64,000 nt of DNA from Alphaproteobacteria bacterium (GCA_014190355.1 BJGH01000003.1:66893-130892); one strand, 5' to 3'. Positions 17,760-28,010 are shown, counted from the stretch's first letter. A program made the numbers and translations. The notes: a model not told the origin generated them from the sequence alone.

Positions 17760-19394
17760 CTAAACTCTTTTGTCCACTAATTTTAGAAACTCTTCAACCC
17801 CGAATAAAGCAATGAATGACCCCATTCTTGGACCTTGATCCTGTCCAAGTAAAATTTGATAAAGAGCTAAAAACCAATCGCGCATATTTTTTTCAAAGCC
17901 GTGATTTTTGCCAATTTGAAAAACTAAATTTTGTAATTCTTGTTGATCATTTTTTTTGCTTTCATCAATATTTTTTAAAGAATCCGCAAGTTCCAAAATC
18001 GCTGATTTTTCTGAATTGCTACCTTCACGATATTTTTTATTTTTCTTGATAAAATCATTGTAATAATTGATAGCACGGTCAACCATTTGTGCCAAAAGTG
18101 GGGAAGATTGTTTGTTTAAACCTGCTTGATATTTAGAAATAAATCCCCACAAAACCTCGTCATTTTCTGGGTTACAAGCACCAGCAAGATTTAACAGCAA
18201 TGAATAACTAATATTAAAATTTAATGAATTATTTGGAACTTCACCACTATGAATAAAAAATGCTGGGTTTTCTAATTTTTGTTCAAGGGTTTGGTTATTA
18301 AAATTTTGAACGAATGTTAAGTATTCGTCCATCGCTTTGGGAATAACATCAAAGTAAAGCCTCTTAGCAGTTTTAGGTTTTTGAAACATGAATAACGCCA
18401 TTGACTCGCTTGGAGAATATCTCAACCAATCTTCAACAGCAATACCATTACCTTTTGATTTAGAAATTTTTTCACCCGTATCAGATAAAAACATTTCATA
18501 GGTAAAATTAACGGGAGGTTTGCCACCAAGAATTTCACAGACTTTGCGATAAATTTTTTCATTTGGTTGATGATCTTTACCATAAATTTCATAATCAACA
18601 CCAAGCGAATACCAGCGTGCTCCAAAATCAATCTTCCATTGTAATTTGCATCCACCTTTAGTGACTAATACTTCTTTTTCACGCCCGTTTGGATCAACAT
18701 AAATAACCGTTCCCTTATTTTTATCAATACCCTTAACGCCTTTGTCAATAACGATTCCTGACTCTTCATCAATTGGCATAAAAGGTGAGTAAGTTTCTTG
18801 ACGCTGCGCTCCAAGTGTTGGTATCATTAAATCCATCAACTCTTGATATTTATCTAAAACTTTGAGCATTGTAGTATCAAATGCTCCCGAACGATATTTA
18901 TCAGTTGCCGAAATAAATTCATATTCAAAGCCAAATGAGTCAAGAAAACTTCGAAGTCTGGCATTCATATGATGACCATAAGACTGATGAGTTCCAAATG
19001 GATCAGGCACTGAAGTCAAGGGCTTGCCAAGATTGGCTTTGATTAAATCAGCATTTGGTAAATTTTCTGGGACTTTGCGAAGCCCATCAATATCATCAGA
19101 AACACAAAACATTTTGGTAGGAATTTGCGGAGCAATTAGTGAAAAAGCAAATCTCACCATCGAGGTTCTAACTACTTCGCCGAAGGTTCCAATATGGGGT
19201 AAACCCGATGGACCATAACCCGTTTCAAACAATACATAACCTTTAGCGGGAGTTTTTCCTTGAATTTGTTGATAAATTCTTTGAGCTTCCTCAAATGGCC
19301 AAGATTTACTGAAAATTTTTTCTAATTGACTTGGTGAAGAGTCTTGGAACAATTGAGAAATTTGCTGACAAAGATTTTGTTGAGCGTTAGTCAT
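17760..19394 (-). CDS. lysK: Class I lysyl-tRNA synthetase
   Basis: Charges tRNA-Lys using the class I fold found in archaea, spirochaetes and many alphaproteobacteria. The HIGH-type motif is PSGLPHIGTFGEV at about residue 70 and the KMSKS-type motif is KISKSKG near residue 312. The zinc-like and anticodon-binding helical C-terminus follows, ending in a normal length of 544. It converges on carB with about 210 bases between. Confidence 0.95.
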   Translation of the reverse strand: MTNAQQNLCQQISQLFQDSSPSQLEKIFSKSWPFEEAQRIYQQIQGKTPAKGYVLFETGYGPSGLPHIGTFGEVVRTSMVRFAFSLIAPQIPTKMFCVSDDIDGLRKVPENLPNADLIKANLGKPLTSVPDPFGTHQSYGHHMNARLRSFLDSFGFEYEFISATDKYRSGAFDTTMLKVLDKYQELMDLMIPTLGAQRQETYSPFMPIDEESGIVIDKGVKGIDKNKGTVIYVDPNGREKEVLVTKGGCKLQWKIDFGARWYSLGVDYEIYGKDHQPNEKIYRKVCEILGGKPPVNFTYEMFLSDTGEKISKSKGNGIAVEDWLRYSPSESMALFMFQKPKTAKRLYFDVIPKAMDEYLTFVQNFNNQTLEQKLENPAFFIHSGEVPNNSLNFNISYSLLLNLAGACNPENDEVLWGFISKYQAGLNKQSSPLLAQMVDRAINYYNDFIKKNKKYREGSNSEKSAILELADSLKNIDESKKNDQQELQNLVFQIGKNHGFEKNMRDWFLALYQILLGQDQGPRMGSFIALFGVEEFLKLVDKRV

Positions 19395-19839
19395 ATGATT
19401 GGTAGTTAGTTAGTCGCAAAAATAGATTAATTTATGTTTTTTCATTTTAAAACCACTAACCCTTGTTTTGCAAGAAAGATAATTTAAAAATTGATTTTTT
19501 ATTATTGAACTCCGTAAGATTTTTTTTGCCGTTAGTTGTTTGTTTTAAGCTTTATAAAGCTAAAAATCTTATTTTCTTTTTTAATTTTACTTTTTTCCCT
19601 GCTTTTGTTAATCGTTCCTCAGCAAACATAAAACTTAGCTGGATTAACCTTTTAGCAAGTTAGTATGGTTATTAAGTTAGAGAATTTTAAAAACATTTAA
19701 ACTTTAATAAGATATTGGATAGGGTTTAATTTTAAAGATTTGCTGTAGTTTATCCTTAGATATAAAAACTTATTAACCATTTTAAACCTGACAACTACTT
19801 TATAAAATTACTTAATTTTCATTTTAAATTTAAATTGTT
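19395..19839. other. Gene-free stretch of 445 bases with a perfect palindrome
   Basis: No credible gene is present; a 66-codon plus-strand frame here has no family features. A 14-base perfect palindrome AGCTTTATAAAGCT lies at 19548-19561, flanked by TTTT on one side and AAAA on the other, so it could fold as a two-way terminator downstream of the lipoprotein gene. I see nothing else. Confidence 0.35.
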
Positions 19840-20958
19840 TTATTGATCTTCAATTATATCATATTCTAGCAATTTATTGCAATCTTCATAAAGCTTATCG
19901 CGATATTGATAGATTATTTGATTAATTGATTTTTGACATGAGCTAACATAAATTCTGCGCAATCTAGTTAGTTCGCTCTTGGTGTATAACTCAGTTCGTG
20001 AATTGATTTTTTGTCTTCTTTCCCTTAAAGATATTTGATCATTTTCTAAGGTATTTTTTTCATCAAGCTTATTTTTACTTTCAACGCTAAACATTTTTTG
20101 ATTTAACCCAAGCGATTCCAAATTATTTCGATTAACACTATCGGCAATATAATTATTTTTTATTATTTCCTGCTGTTTTTTATCATAGTCTATCAATAAC
20201 TCATCGCCATATTTATCGTAAACTTTTTTTTGACATAAAATCTTTTCTTGACCATCTTTTTTATAAATCTGTTCAGGAATTTTTGCTAAACACTGTTTAT
20301 TATCTTCAATTGCCTTAGCACAATTTTTAAAATTTGCTGAGCGAAAAGAATATTTTTTGCATTCCGGATATTTACTGTTTGCATCATTTTGTTTTTTTAA
20401 ATTTTTTGTTAAAGCTTGATCAACCACAAAACCAATATCATAAGTTTCGTTTTTATATGGCAAATATTGCTCATTGCCATAAGGTGCAGAAAGATTATAC
20501 TCATCAATTAATGCTTTTCTACAGGTAAAATATTCTTCAATTTTTGCTTTATCATCGGTATCGACTTCATAGCCAAGTCTTTGACATCTTTGATGATGAA
20601 AATTATCTAATTTTAAGTTTTGTGTATAAAGATTTTCTAGTGAATCATTTGCTAATTTTAAGGAAATTTGCGCTACAAGATTACTTATCTCGTCATTAAT
20701 CTGAGCATTTTCAACACTTGCTCCTCTGGTATTTAAACGAAATTTAGCAAATGTTAAACGACATCGCCAATAAAGCTTACTTTGATTAATATCTTGGCTA
20801 TCAAAATTCAATTTCAATGAAACACAAACATCATGATCTCCTCGTTCAATTCTTTTAATCTTGGGATTTTGCGAGATTATATATGGTTCATAATTTATTT
20901 TTTTTGCACAGCCAAAAATCAGCAGAAATAAAATTATCGATGCAAAAAAATTTTTCAT
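19840..20958 (-). CDS. Cysteine-rich lipoprotein of unknown function
   Basis: The N-terminus (FFASIILFLLIFGC) is a clear lipoprotein signal with lipobox LIFGC, cysteine 17, so the mature protein is membrane-anchored outside the cytosol. The following ~355 residues contain ten further cysteines spaced through the chain (for example DVCVS, WRCRL, QRCQRL, FTCRK, SSCQKS, EDCNK) and much charged helix. An even number of exported cysteines suggests disulphides. I do not recognise the family. It stands alone, with gene-free DNA downstream, and is divergent from pth. Confidence 0.75.
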   Translation of the reverse strand: MKNFFASIILFLLIFGCAKKINYEPYIISQNPKIKRIERGDHDVCVSLKLNFDSQDINQSKLYWRCRLTFAKFRLNTRGASVENAQINDEISNLVAQISLKLANDSLENLYTQNLKLDNFHHQRCQRLGYEVDTDDKAKIEEYFTCRKALIDEYNLSAPYGNEQYLPYKNETYDIGFVVDQALTKNLKKQNDANSKYPECKKYSFRSANFKNCAKAIEDNKQCLAKIPEQIYKKDGQEKILCQKKVYDKYGDELLIDYDKKQQEIIKNNYIADSVNRNNLESLGLNQKMFSVESKNKLDEKNTLENDQISLRERRQKINSRTELYTKSELTRLRRIYVSSCQKSINQIIYQYRDKLYEDCNKLLEYDIIEDQ

Positions 20959-21029
20959 GTTTTAAAATAAAGTTTTAAAAGATAATTTTAGACTAAAACT
21001 TATTCATAAAAACTCAAATATTTTTAATT

Positions 21030-21557
21030 ATGCATTTGATAGTTGGACTTGGCAATTATGGCAAAAAATATCAATATACTCGCCATAATTTTGGGTTTTT
21101 ATTAGCCGATCAAATAATTGCTGACCATAATTTACAAAACTCAGGGTTAAAATTTAACAGCGAATTATACAGTGGTAAAATTGCTAAACATGATGTTATC
21201 GTAATTAAACCACAAACATACATGAATTTATCGGGCAAAGCAGTTCTTGAATGCATGAATTTTTATAAAATTAACCTCGCAAATTTAATTGTTTTGCATG
21301 ATGAATTAGATTTAGAATTAGGGAGAATTAAAATAAAGACAGGCGGAGGAAATGCTGGACATAATGGCTTAAAATCAATCAGTGAAGTGGTTGGTAACGA
21401 ATATTTACGGATACGCTTGGGAATTTCTCGACCAGTTAATTTACAATTTGAAATAGCTGATTATGTTTTAAGTAAATTTAACGATGATGAGTTAAAAATA
21501 GTTGAAAATGTTAATAAAAAAATATCTAGTGAAATATCTTTAATAATTAACAAATAA
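21030..21557 (+). CDS. pth: Peptidyl-tRNA hydrolase
   Basis: Frees tRNA from stalled peptidyl-tRNA. Catalytic and binding motifs are all present: GLGNYGKKYQYTRHNFGF at the start (catalytic His in RHNFG), KPQTYMNLSGKAV, LHDELDLELG (catalytic Asp) and GGGNAGHNGLKSI. Length 175 is slightly short of the usual ~190, with a reduced C-terminal tail. In many bacteria it pairs with rplY and ychF; neither is seen here. Confidence 0.95.
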   Translation: MHLIVGLGNYGKKYQYTRHNFGFLLADQIIADHNLQNSGLKFNSELYSGKIAKHDVIVIKPQTYMNLSGKAVLECMNFYKINLANLIVLHDELDLELGRIKIKTGGGNAGHNGLKSISEVVGNEYLRIRLGISRPVNLQFEIADYVLSKFNDDELKIVENVNKKISSEISLIINK

Positions 21558-21596
21558 TTTATAAAGAAATATTTTGCCAATTAATTTAATGACTTT

Positions 21597-22883
21597 TTAT
21601 TTTGCATTTGAACCGATGACTCTTGGACCATTCACTTGAGATGATTGAGATATTACAATTGCCTGAGTAAATTTACCAAAGACTGGTTGTTTACTAGCAG
21701 TTCTATTATCTGGTTGTCTAACACTAGCATTTCCAGTTCCTAATTGAGATTGCGCAATACCAGAATCTTGTCTAACACCTGAAGAATTTTGTAAAGCAAA
21801 ATGCTCTTGCGGTGAATGAACTTCAATTACCACAACTTTTTCAACAACTTCAACTTGTTGCTGTGAATTTTGAGGCGAATTACTATTAGACTGTTGTGAA
21901 TTGTCAGGATTTTTATCTTCTATTTGACTTGAACTAATTATTCCGGCATTTCCAAAAAGCTCATTAATTGTTTGAGCTTTTTGAACTGGAACCACAATAA
22001 CCATATTTTTCATTCTTCTTTCTTCATGAAGACGATAAGCGATCATTTCTTCTGATTCTTCAAGAATTTTTATCATTTTTTGTCTCAATATCTCATCTTG
22101 TTTTTTAATTTCAAGCTGAGTGATTTTATCATTAACTTGCCCTATTGCACTAACTAGCATTTTAACTTCAGCAAGCTCGGGATCTCTATCGCCACCAGCC
22201 TTAAAAGCATCTTTTAAAATTTGACTAAATTTTTCATTTGGCTCATTTGCTATTAATGAATTTGCATCTAAACCAAATTTTTCTTCAAGGGTTTGCAATA
22301 ATTTTTTTTCAATTTCTAACCTTGCATCTTTTGATCCAGATATCTGGTTATCAAAAATATTATTATAAATTTCTTGAGCTCTTGGCTTAGAGATTTTTTT
22401 TAAATTTGGATTATTTAAATTTTCTTTACTATTAGCTCTATCCCGAAAATCAATTGATGAAAACCCTGAAGAAGAAGTCGAAGAAGATCCATTACTTCCC
22501 TGATTACTGTTATTGGATTTTAAACCTTGCAAAACTTTTTGAACATATGCAGCTTTTCTAGCTTTTTCATCTGGATTAAGATATGGCATTATTGGTTTAT
22601 CCTGATTTCCAATATTATTTACCACATCAATTTCTAGATCTTTAAGAACTTTTTTAATGTTATTCGAAAAATTTTGCTGCTCCATGGTATCTTTAATAAT
22701 TGCCGGATTAATATTATACTGCTCTAATATTTTCTTTCTATCTTCAGGACTTAATGACAATAAAAAACTTATGAAATTTGGATCGGTTGAGTCTTGAAGG
22801 TCTTTAATATCTGAAATAGATTCAATTTTTTTTTGTTTTTTTTTAAGTCTCTCAAGCAATGATTGACTTTCTTCAGTTGTCAT
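21597..22883 (-). CDS. Unknown 428-residue protein with Ser/Asn/Gln-rich segments
   Basis: I do not recognise this protein. It begins with a charged helical region (QSLLERLKKKQKKIES), includes an Asn/Ser/Gly tract around residues 123-145, a conserved-looking helical core at about 165-300 and a Ser/Gln/Asn-rich region at about 325-350. A hydrophobic strand pattern (VEVVEKVVVIEVHS) follows. The tail is polar, ending VNGPRVIGSNAK. There is no signal peptide or transmembrane helix. Composition and domain novelty recall secreted effectors of intracellular bacteria, but this is only a guess. It converges on pth. Confidence 0.65.
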   Translation of the reverse strand: MTTEESQSLLERLKKKQKKIESISDIKDLQDSTDPNFISFLLSLSPEDRKKILEQYNINPAIIKDTMEQQNFSNNIKKVLKDLEIDVVNNIGNQDKPIMPYLNPDEKARKAAYVQKVLQGLKSNNSNQGSNGSSSTSSSGFSSIDFRDRANSKENLNNPNLKKISKPRAQEIYNNIFDNQISGSKDARLEIEKKLLQTLEEKFGLDANSLIANEPNEKFSQILKDAFKAGGDRDPELAEVKMLVSAIGQVNDKITQLEIKKQDEILRQKMIKILEESEEMIAYRLHEERRMKNMVIVVPVQKAQTINELFGNAGIISSSQIEDKNPDNSQQSNSNSPQNSQQQVEVVEKVVVIEVHSPQEHFALQNSSGVRQDSGIAQSQLGTGNASVRQPDNRTASKQPVFGKFTQAIVISQSSQVNGPRVIGSNAK

Positions 22884-22992
22884 AAAAAATTAGTTTTTTA
22901 AATTAATCTAAAATAAACTTATAAGTTATTTTTTTTTAAATTCAATTATTTTTTCTTATAAATTTCCAAAAAATATGAGGTTTTTAAATAAT

Positions 22993-23961
22993 TTACATTT
23001 TTAACAAAGCTAAGGGGTGATTCTCCTCGAGGACTTGTTTAAGCTTATTATTCATGATATGGGTATAAATTTCAGTAGTTGCAATATCGCTATGACCAAG
23101 TAATTCCTGTAACAAACGCAAGTCGATACCGTTGTTCAATAAATGACTAGCAAAAGAATGACGAATAACATGGGGATGAACCCTTGATGGCTCAATTTGT
23201 GCTTTTATCGCTAGCTCTTTAAGCATTGAATGAAATCTCTGTCTAGTGATATGATTTTGGGCTGAAGATTTTTTTTTAGCAATTTCGTCAACTTTTTTTG
23301 ATTTACTGGAGCGAAAATTTCCTGCAAATAACCATTTGCATTGATCAAGACCGATTGCTTGACGATATAGCAAATATTTATTTAAAATTTTTAAAGTTGC
23401 TTTATTCAAGCCAATTATCCGCTCTTTTCCTCCCTTGCCTTTAACAAGTAAATAATTTTTTAATTGATTGTTTTCAAAATTTAAATCACTAATTTTTAGC
23501 GATACCAATTCACTAACCCTTAAACCTGAAGAATACATCAGTTCAAGCATAGTGCTGAGCTTTATGCCAAATTCACTTTGATCAGAATTAACAATTTCTA
23601 ACATTTTAAAAATTTCTTCTTCGCTTAAAAATTTAGGAATTTTTTTAGTTTTTTTTGGTCTTTCTAATTCAAACGCAGGATTGCTATTGATAAACTTTTC
23701 TTGCAATAAAAACTTATAAAAATTTTTTAAACATGATATTTTTCGTGAAATCGATGATGATGCCAGTCCTTGATGATCAAGGTATGTAAGATAATTTCGG
23801 ATAATTTGGGTAGTAATAAAAAAATTGTCATGGTGATTTGTTGTTAAAAAAATTGCAAATAATTCAAGATCTTTTTGATAAGACAATGCAGTGTTAATCG
23901 ATAAACCATCCTCAGCCTTAATTTTTTCTATAAACGAAATTATTAAATCTTGATTATTCAC
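22993..23961 (-). CDS. Tyrosine recombinase, XerC/XerD family
   Basis: Resolves chromosome dimers at dif. The N-terminal SAM-like core-binding domain (TALSYQKDLELFAIFL) is followed by the catalytic domain with Arg in YSSGLRVSELVSL, Lys in KGKGGKERIIGL, the HxxR pair in HPHVIRHSFASHLLNNG, and the terminal His and Tyr in LGHSDIATTEIYTHI. At 322 residues it is about 20 longer than usual because of a Lys/Ser-rich insertion before ITRQRFHSML. It is closer in overall pattern to XerD, but XerC cannot be excluded. A small membrane-protein gene ends eight bases upstream. Confidence 0.9.
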   Translation of the reverse strand: MNNQDLIISFIEKIKAEDGLSINTALSYQKDLELFAIFLTTNHHDNFFITTQIIRNYLTYLDHQGLASSSISRKISCLKNFYKFLLQEKFINSNPAFELERPKKTKKIPKFLSEEEIFKMLEIVNSDQSEFGIKLSTMLELMYSSGLRVSELVSLKISDLNFENNQLKNYLLVKGKGGKERIIGLNKATLKILNKYLLYRQAIGLDQCKWLFAGNFRSSKSKKVDEIAKKKSSAQNHITRQRFHSMLKELAIKAQIEPSRVHPHVIRHSFASHLLNNGIDLRLLQELLGHSDIATTEIYTHIMNNKLKQVLEENHPLALLKM

Positions 23962-23969
23962 AGGTCTTT

Positions 23970-24179
23970 TTAACTTTTAATTTTTTGATTTTTTTCATCA
24001 GGAACGCACAGGTTAATTTTATTTTGTAAATCAATTTTCAAATTTACTTCTTTTTGACTAACACGAAAATTACTCTTAGCCAAGTGAATAAATACAACAA
24101 AAAACAAAACAAACAAAGCCAAAAATACTAGGTATTTAAGGGTATTAAGAATAGATTGGTCAACATAACCTTTACTCAT
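23970..24179 (-). CDS. Small single-pass membrane protein, unknown
   Basis: A 69-residue frame with one strong hydrophobic helix (residues about 15-34) and a polar C-terminal tail. It ends eight bases before the recombinase start on the same strand, so the two probably share a transcript. No family is recognised. The clean transmembrane helix and the close spacing argue that it is real. Confidence 0.5.
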   Translation of the reverse strand: MSKGYVDQSILNTLKYLVFLALFVLFFVVFIHLAKSNFRVSQKEVNLKIDLQNKINLCVPDEKNQKIKS

Positions 24180-24287
24180 AAATTAATGTCTATTAATTAA
24201 AATTTAAATAATTTAATTAAAAAAAACTTGCAAAATCCAGTAATTATAAACTAGCATCACAATAATAATTTTTTTAAATATTTTTAG

Positions 24288-25688
24288 ATGGTCAAAAATT
24301 TAAATACAAATCATTCATATAAAAAAAAATTATCTTTTATTGCAATATTTATTTTGCATTTTTTTTTAATCAATATTCTCTCCCTTAAATCCAGTATGGC
24401 AAATATTGCGATAATTAGAGATCGAGAGATTGAAAAATTTTTACATCAACTTGCCGACCCAATTTTTATTCAAGCTGGACTTAATCCCAAAGAAATTGAA
24501 ATATATGTTATCAATGATGATTCAATTAACGCTTTTGTTAGTAATGGGCAAAAGATTTTTATTAATACAGGATTAATTCGTAAATATAAAACCCCAGACT
24601 CACTAATCGGAGTAATTGCCCATGAAACTGGACATATTGCATCAGGACATTTAGCTCGAGCAAATGAAGGCTATGAAGATGCCCAAAATGCCATGATCTT
24701 AAGCTATTTGCTTGGCATTGGAGCAATGGCATCAGGTTCAATTGATGCAGGATCTGCAATCATCATGGGAGGGTCACAGAGCGCTCAAAGATTAATGATT
24801 AAATACACTCGTGGACAAGAAGAATCAGCCGATTCACAGGCATTAAATTATCTTGATAAACTAGCCTATCCTGCTAATGGTCTAGTTGAAGTGTTAAATT
24901 TTTTTAATAGTCAGATGATTGGATATAAAGAGCAAATTGATGAATATCTTTTGACTCACCCAATTAGTAGCAAAAGAATTGAGTTGATTAAAGCTAGAAC
25001 TGCAAAAAATAGATACACCAATCATAAACTCAATCAACAGCTTCAACCGCAAATGGATATTGTTCTTGCTAAGCTCGAAGGCTTTCTTGAACAACCAGAC
25101 GAATTAATAAAAAAATATCATAATCGCGATGATTTGCATTCGCGCTATGTTAAGGCTATAGCTTATTTTCGTAAAGCTCAACTTGATGAATCTCTAAAAA
25201 ACATTGACTCATTGATAAAAGAAAAACCAAAATCTGGTTTCTTATACGATTTAAAAGGGCAAATATTATTTGAAAGTGGCAAAAACCAAGAAGCAATAAT
25301 TACTTACGATCAAGCTATTAAAATGTTATCAAATCACGATACGGCATTAACCAAAATTAGCTTTGCTCTTGCCTTAATAAATTTAAAAGATCATGATCAT
25401 GATTTAATAAAGCTTGCTATCAATAAACTTAGAGAAGCTCAAAAATTTGAAGAAAATAACCCAATATTATTTAAAACCCTAGCTAGTGCTTACGCTAAAA
25501 TTAACGATGAAAACAATGCCAACCTTGCCCTAGCCGAATTTAATTTATTAATTGATCAAAAAGACAAATGCTTAAAAATTATCAATAAAGTAATTGATAA
25601 ATTAGATAAAAAAAATGTTAACGATCAACAACAATTGCTAAAAGCTAATGATTTAAAAGAATTTTGTAAAAAAAATAATGACGATTAA
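24288..25688 (+). CDS. M48-family metalloprotease with TPR region (BepA/YfgC-like)
   Basis: An exported zinc metalloprotease linked in other Gram-negatives to outer-membrane protein quality control. A hydrophobic export signal lies at residues about 15-36. The zinc motif HETGH is at 112-116 inside VIAHETGHIASGHLA, and the third ligand glutamate is in GQEESADSQALNYL. The last ~190 residues form helical repeats of TPR type (SGFLYDLKGQILFESGKN; NPILFKTLASAYAKIND). Length 466 and domain order match BepA. Confidence 0.88.
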   Translation: MVKNLNTNHSYKKKLSFIAIFILHFFLINILSLKSSMANIAIIRDREIEKFLHQLADPIFIQAGLNPKEIEIYVINDDSINAFVSNGQKIFINTGLIRKYKTPDSLIGVIAHETGHIASGHLARANEGYEDAQNAMILSYLLGIGAMASGSIDAGSAIIMGGSQSAQRLMIKYTRGQEESADSQALNYLDKLAYPANGLVEVLNFFNSQMIGYKEQIDEYLLTHPISSKRIELIKARTAKNRYTNHKLNQQLQPQMDIVLAKLEGFLEQPDELIKKYHNRDDLHSRYVKAIAYFRKAQLDESLKNIDSLIKEKPKSGFLYDLKGQILFESGKNQEAIITYDQAIKMLSNHDTALTKISFALALINLKDHDHDLIKLAINKLREAQKFEENNPILFKTLASAYAKINDENNANLALAEFNLLIDQKDKCLKIINKVIDKLDKKNVNDQQQLLKANDLKEFCKKNNDD

Positions 25689-25878
25689 GATTTTCAATTA
25701 AATTTAAACCTTAATTAAATCGATAACTATTGGCTAGCCCTTTTACTATAGAATTTTCAACAAAATTTCTCTCAATTTCTCTAAAAATCTTAGTATTCAT
25801 AATTCTTAGAGATTCAGCATTTTTAGAACTTTTGTATTTTTCTTGATTAATAAACCCTCAATAACCTTTTAAATCACT

Positions 25879-27909
25879 TTATATTTGCAAAATTTTTTGG
25901 ATTCTTCGCGAAAAATCTGCAGTATCTTTAATTGGCTCATCTTCAATTACGCAAGCCAAGTCAAATAAAGTACGAACAATATCACAATTTCGTTCTTTTT
26001 TTTCCTGATCTTCAAATTCAAGTTGTAGTTTTTTAATAATTGGGTTTTGTGGATTAATTTCCAAAATTTTTGCGGAAGCTGAGTTAATTTGTTTTTGTTC
26101 AAGCAAATAGCGTTCTAAGCGAATATCCATTGAACCAGCACCAACCGCTAAGCATACCGGTGAACCTGTTAATTTTTTTGAAATCCGTACTTTTTCAACT
26201 TTATCCGATAAAACTTCTTTGAAAAAAGCTAGAAGTCCATCATGTTTGCTATCGGTAGCATCCTTGATTTGCTCATCTTTTTGCTCTTCATCTTCTTTTT
26301 TATCTTGTGGATTTTTATCAATATTTTCCAAGTCAACATCATGACGATTAATTGATTGAAACTCTTTTTCTTTGAATGGCATCATTACCGTAACCCAAAA
26401 TTCATCAACTGGATCAGTTAAATAAAGCACCTCAATATCTTTTTGTAAAAATACTTCTAGCTGCGGAGATGCTTTAATTTTATCAATATTTTCCCCAGTT
26501 AAGAAATAGACCCGGTCTTGTCCAGTCTTCATTCTTTCGATATAGTCGACAATGGTAATTAGTTTATCTGGAGATTTTGATGAATAGAATCGACATATTT
26601 CTAAAATTTTTTCACGAAAATCTGATGATTCACACAAACCTTCTTTTAAAACCGCTCCAAAGTTATTCCAGAATTTTAAATATTCTTCTTCATTATCTCG
26701 TGATTTTTTCTTTAATTCACTTAATACTTTGTTAACCACTGATTTTCTAATTTTATCAAGCACTGCACTATGTTGCAAAGTTTCACGGCTAATGTTTAAA
26801 GGCAAATCATCTGAGTCAATTAAACCTCGTAAAAACCTCATACAAGCAGGAACTAAACTTAGCTCTTCACTAATAAAAACCTTTTTAACATAAAGTTTAA
26901 CACAAGATTTTCGATCGGGATGAAAGAGATCGAAAGGCTTCATTGAAGGAATAAAAAGTAAATTGGTGTAACTTACTAATCCTTCAACCGAGCTGTGAAT
27001 TGTCATAAATGGCTCACCTGGTAGATGGGCAATATTTTTATAAAAAGCCTGATATTGATCAGCAGTAATTTCCTCTTTATTTTTTTTCCACAAAGCCAAT
27101 GCACTATTAAGAGTTTCAACCTTTGCTCCGTCATCTAAATTTTCTGGGATAAAATCAATTTTAAAATTTATATGGTCTGAATAAGTTTGCACAACATGCT
27201 TGATATGAAAACGATCAAGAAAATCCTCAGCATCATCCTTGAGGTGCAAAATTATTTTAGTTCCTCTTTTTAATAATAAATCATTTTCTTTTTTGCTATC
27301 AATTTCTTTCAATTCAAATTGCTCAACTCCTTGCGATTGCCAATGCCAGATTTTGTTATCATCATATTTTTTTGAAATAACTTCAACTTGATTAGCAATC
27401 ATAAAGCTCGAATAAAACCCTACCCCAAACTGCCCTATCAATTGAACATCTTTTTGTTTATCACCTGTCAAAGATTTAATAAAGTTTTCAGTTCCTGAAC
27501 GAGCAATAGTTCCAAGATTTGAAAGCAAATCCTCACGATTCATTCCAATTCCATTGTCATTAATAATTAACAATTTTTCTTGTTTATCAATCGCAATAGT
27601 TATTTTTAATTCATCATCAAGAATACCGGCATTCTGAGTTGCTAAGTAACGCATTTTATCGCAAGCATCTGAAGCATTGGAAATTAGTTCACGAAGTGCT
27701 ACATCTTTATTAGTATATAGAGAATTAATCATTAATTGCAATACCTTGCCAACTTCAACACTAAAATTAAATTTATCGCCATTACCGTTTTTAGCCTTAT
27801 GATCTGATGAAGCTTTTTTTTCTTTATGTTCATCATGATGAGCTTTAGAGCCATGATGCTCTTGATCTTTATGATCTTTAATATTTTTTGAATTTTTTTT
27901 ATTTGTCAT
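25879..27909 (-). CDS. htpG: Chaperone HtpG (Hsp90)
   Basis: ATP-dependent chaperone. GHKL ATPase motifs are intact: LRELISNASDACDK, NDNGIGM and GQFGVGFYSSFM. The middle-domain segment with the catalytic arginine is LNISRETLQ. The family length is about 620-640; here it is 676 because of a His/Lys-rich leader of about 45 residues before the conserved FSVEVGKVLQLM, plus an acidic linker (QDKKEDEEQKDEQ) in the late middle domain. No cleavable signal is present, so the leader is not an export signal. Confidence 0.95.
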   Translation of the reverse strand: MTNKKNSKNIKDHKDQEHHGSKAHHDEHKEKKASSDHKAKNGNGDKFNFSVEVGKVLQLMINSLYTNKDVALRELISNASDACDKMRYLATQNAGILDDELKITIAIDKQEKLLIINDNGIGMNREDLLSNLGTIARSGTENFIKSLTGDKQKDVQLIGQFGVGFYSSFMIANQVEVISKKYDDNKIWHWQSQGVEQFELKEIDSKKENDLLLKRGTKIILHLKDDAEDFLDRFHIKHVVQTYSDHINFKIDFIPENLDDGAKVETLNSALALWKKNKEEITADQYQAFYKNIAHLPGEPFMTIHSSVEGLVSYTNLLFIPSMKPFDLFHPDRKSCVKLYVKKVFISEELSLVPACMRFLRGLIDSDDLPLNISRETLQHSAVLDKIRKSVVNKVLSELKKKSRDNEEEYLKFWNNFGAVLKEGLCESSDFREKILEICRFYSSKSPDKLITIVDYIERMKTGQDRVYFLTGENIDKIKASPQLEVFLQKDIEVLYLTDPVDEFWVTVMMPFKEKEFQSINRHDVDLENIDKNPQDKKEDEEQKDEQIKDATDSKHDGLLAFFKEVLSDKVEKVRISKKLTGSPVCLAVGAGSMDIRLERYLLEQKQINSASAKILEINPQNPIIKKLQLEFEDQEKKERNCDIVRTLFDLACVIEDEPIKDTADFSRRIQKILQI

Positions 27910-28010
27910 AAATTTTAATATTTTTTTAAAATTATAAGAATTTAGCCTGCGAAAAATATTTAATAACTAAATACAACCTTTTCAAGGGTTAATTTAAAAA
28001 TAAAAAACAT

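Noticed and set aside
19463..19663. 66-codon plus-strand frame in the lysK-lipoprotein spacer
   Set aside because: Its composition is that of random AT-rich DNA (Phe/Leu/Lys/Asn), it has no family features or neighbour context, and the spacer otherwise looks non-coding.
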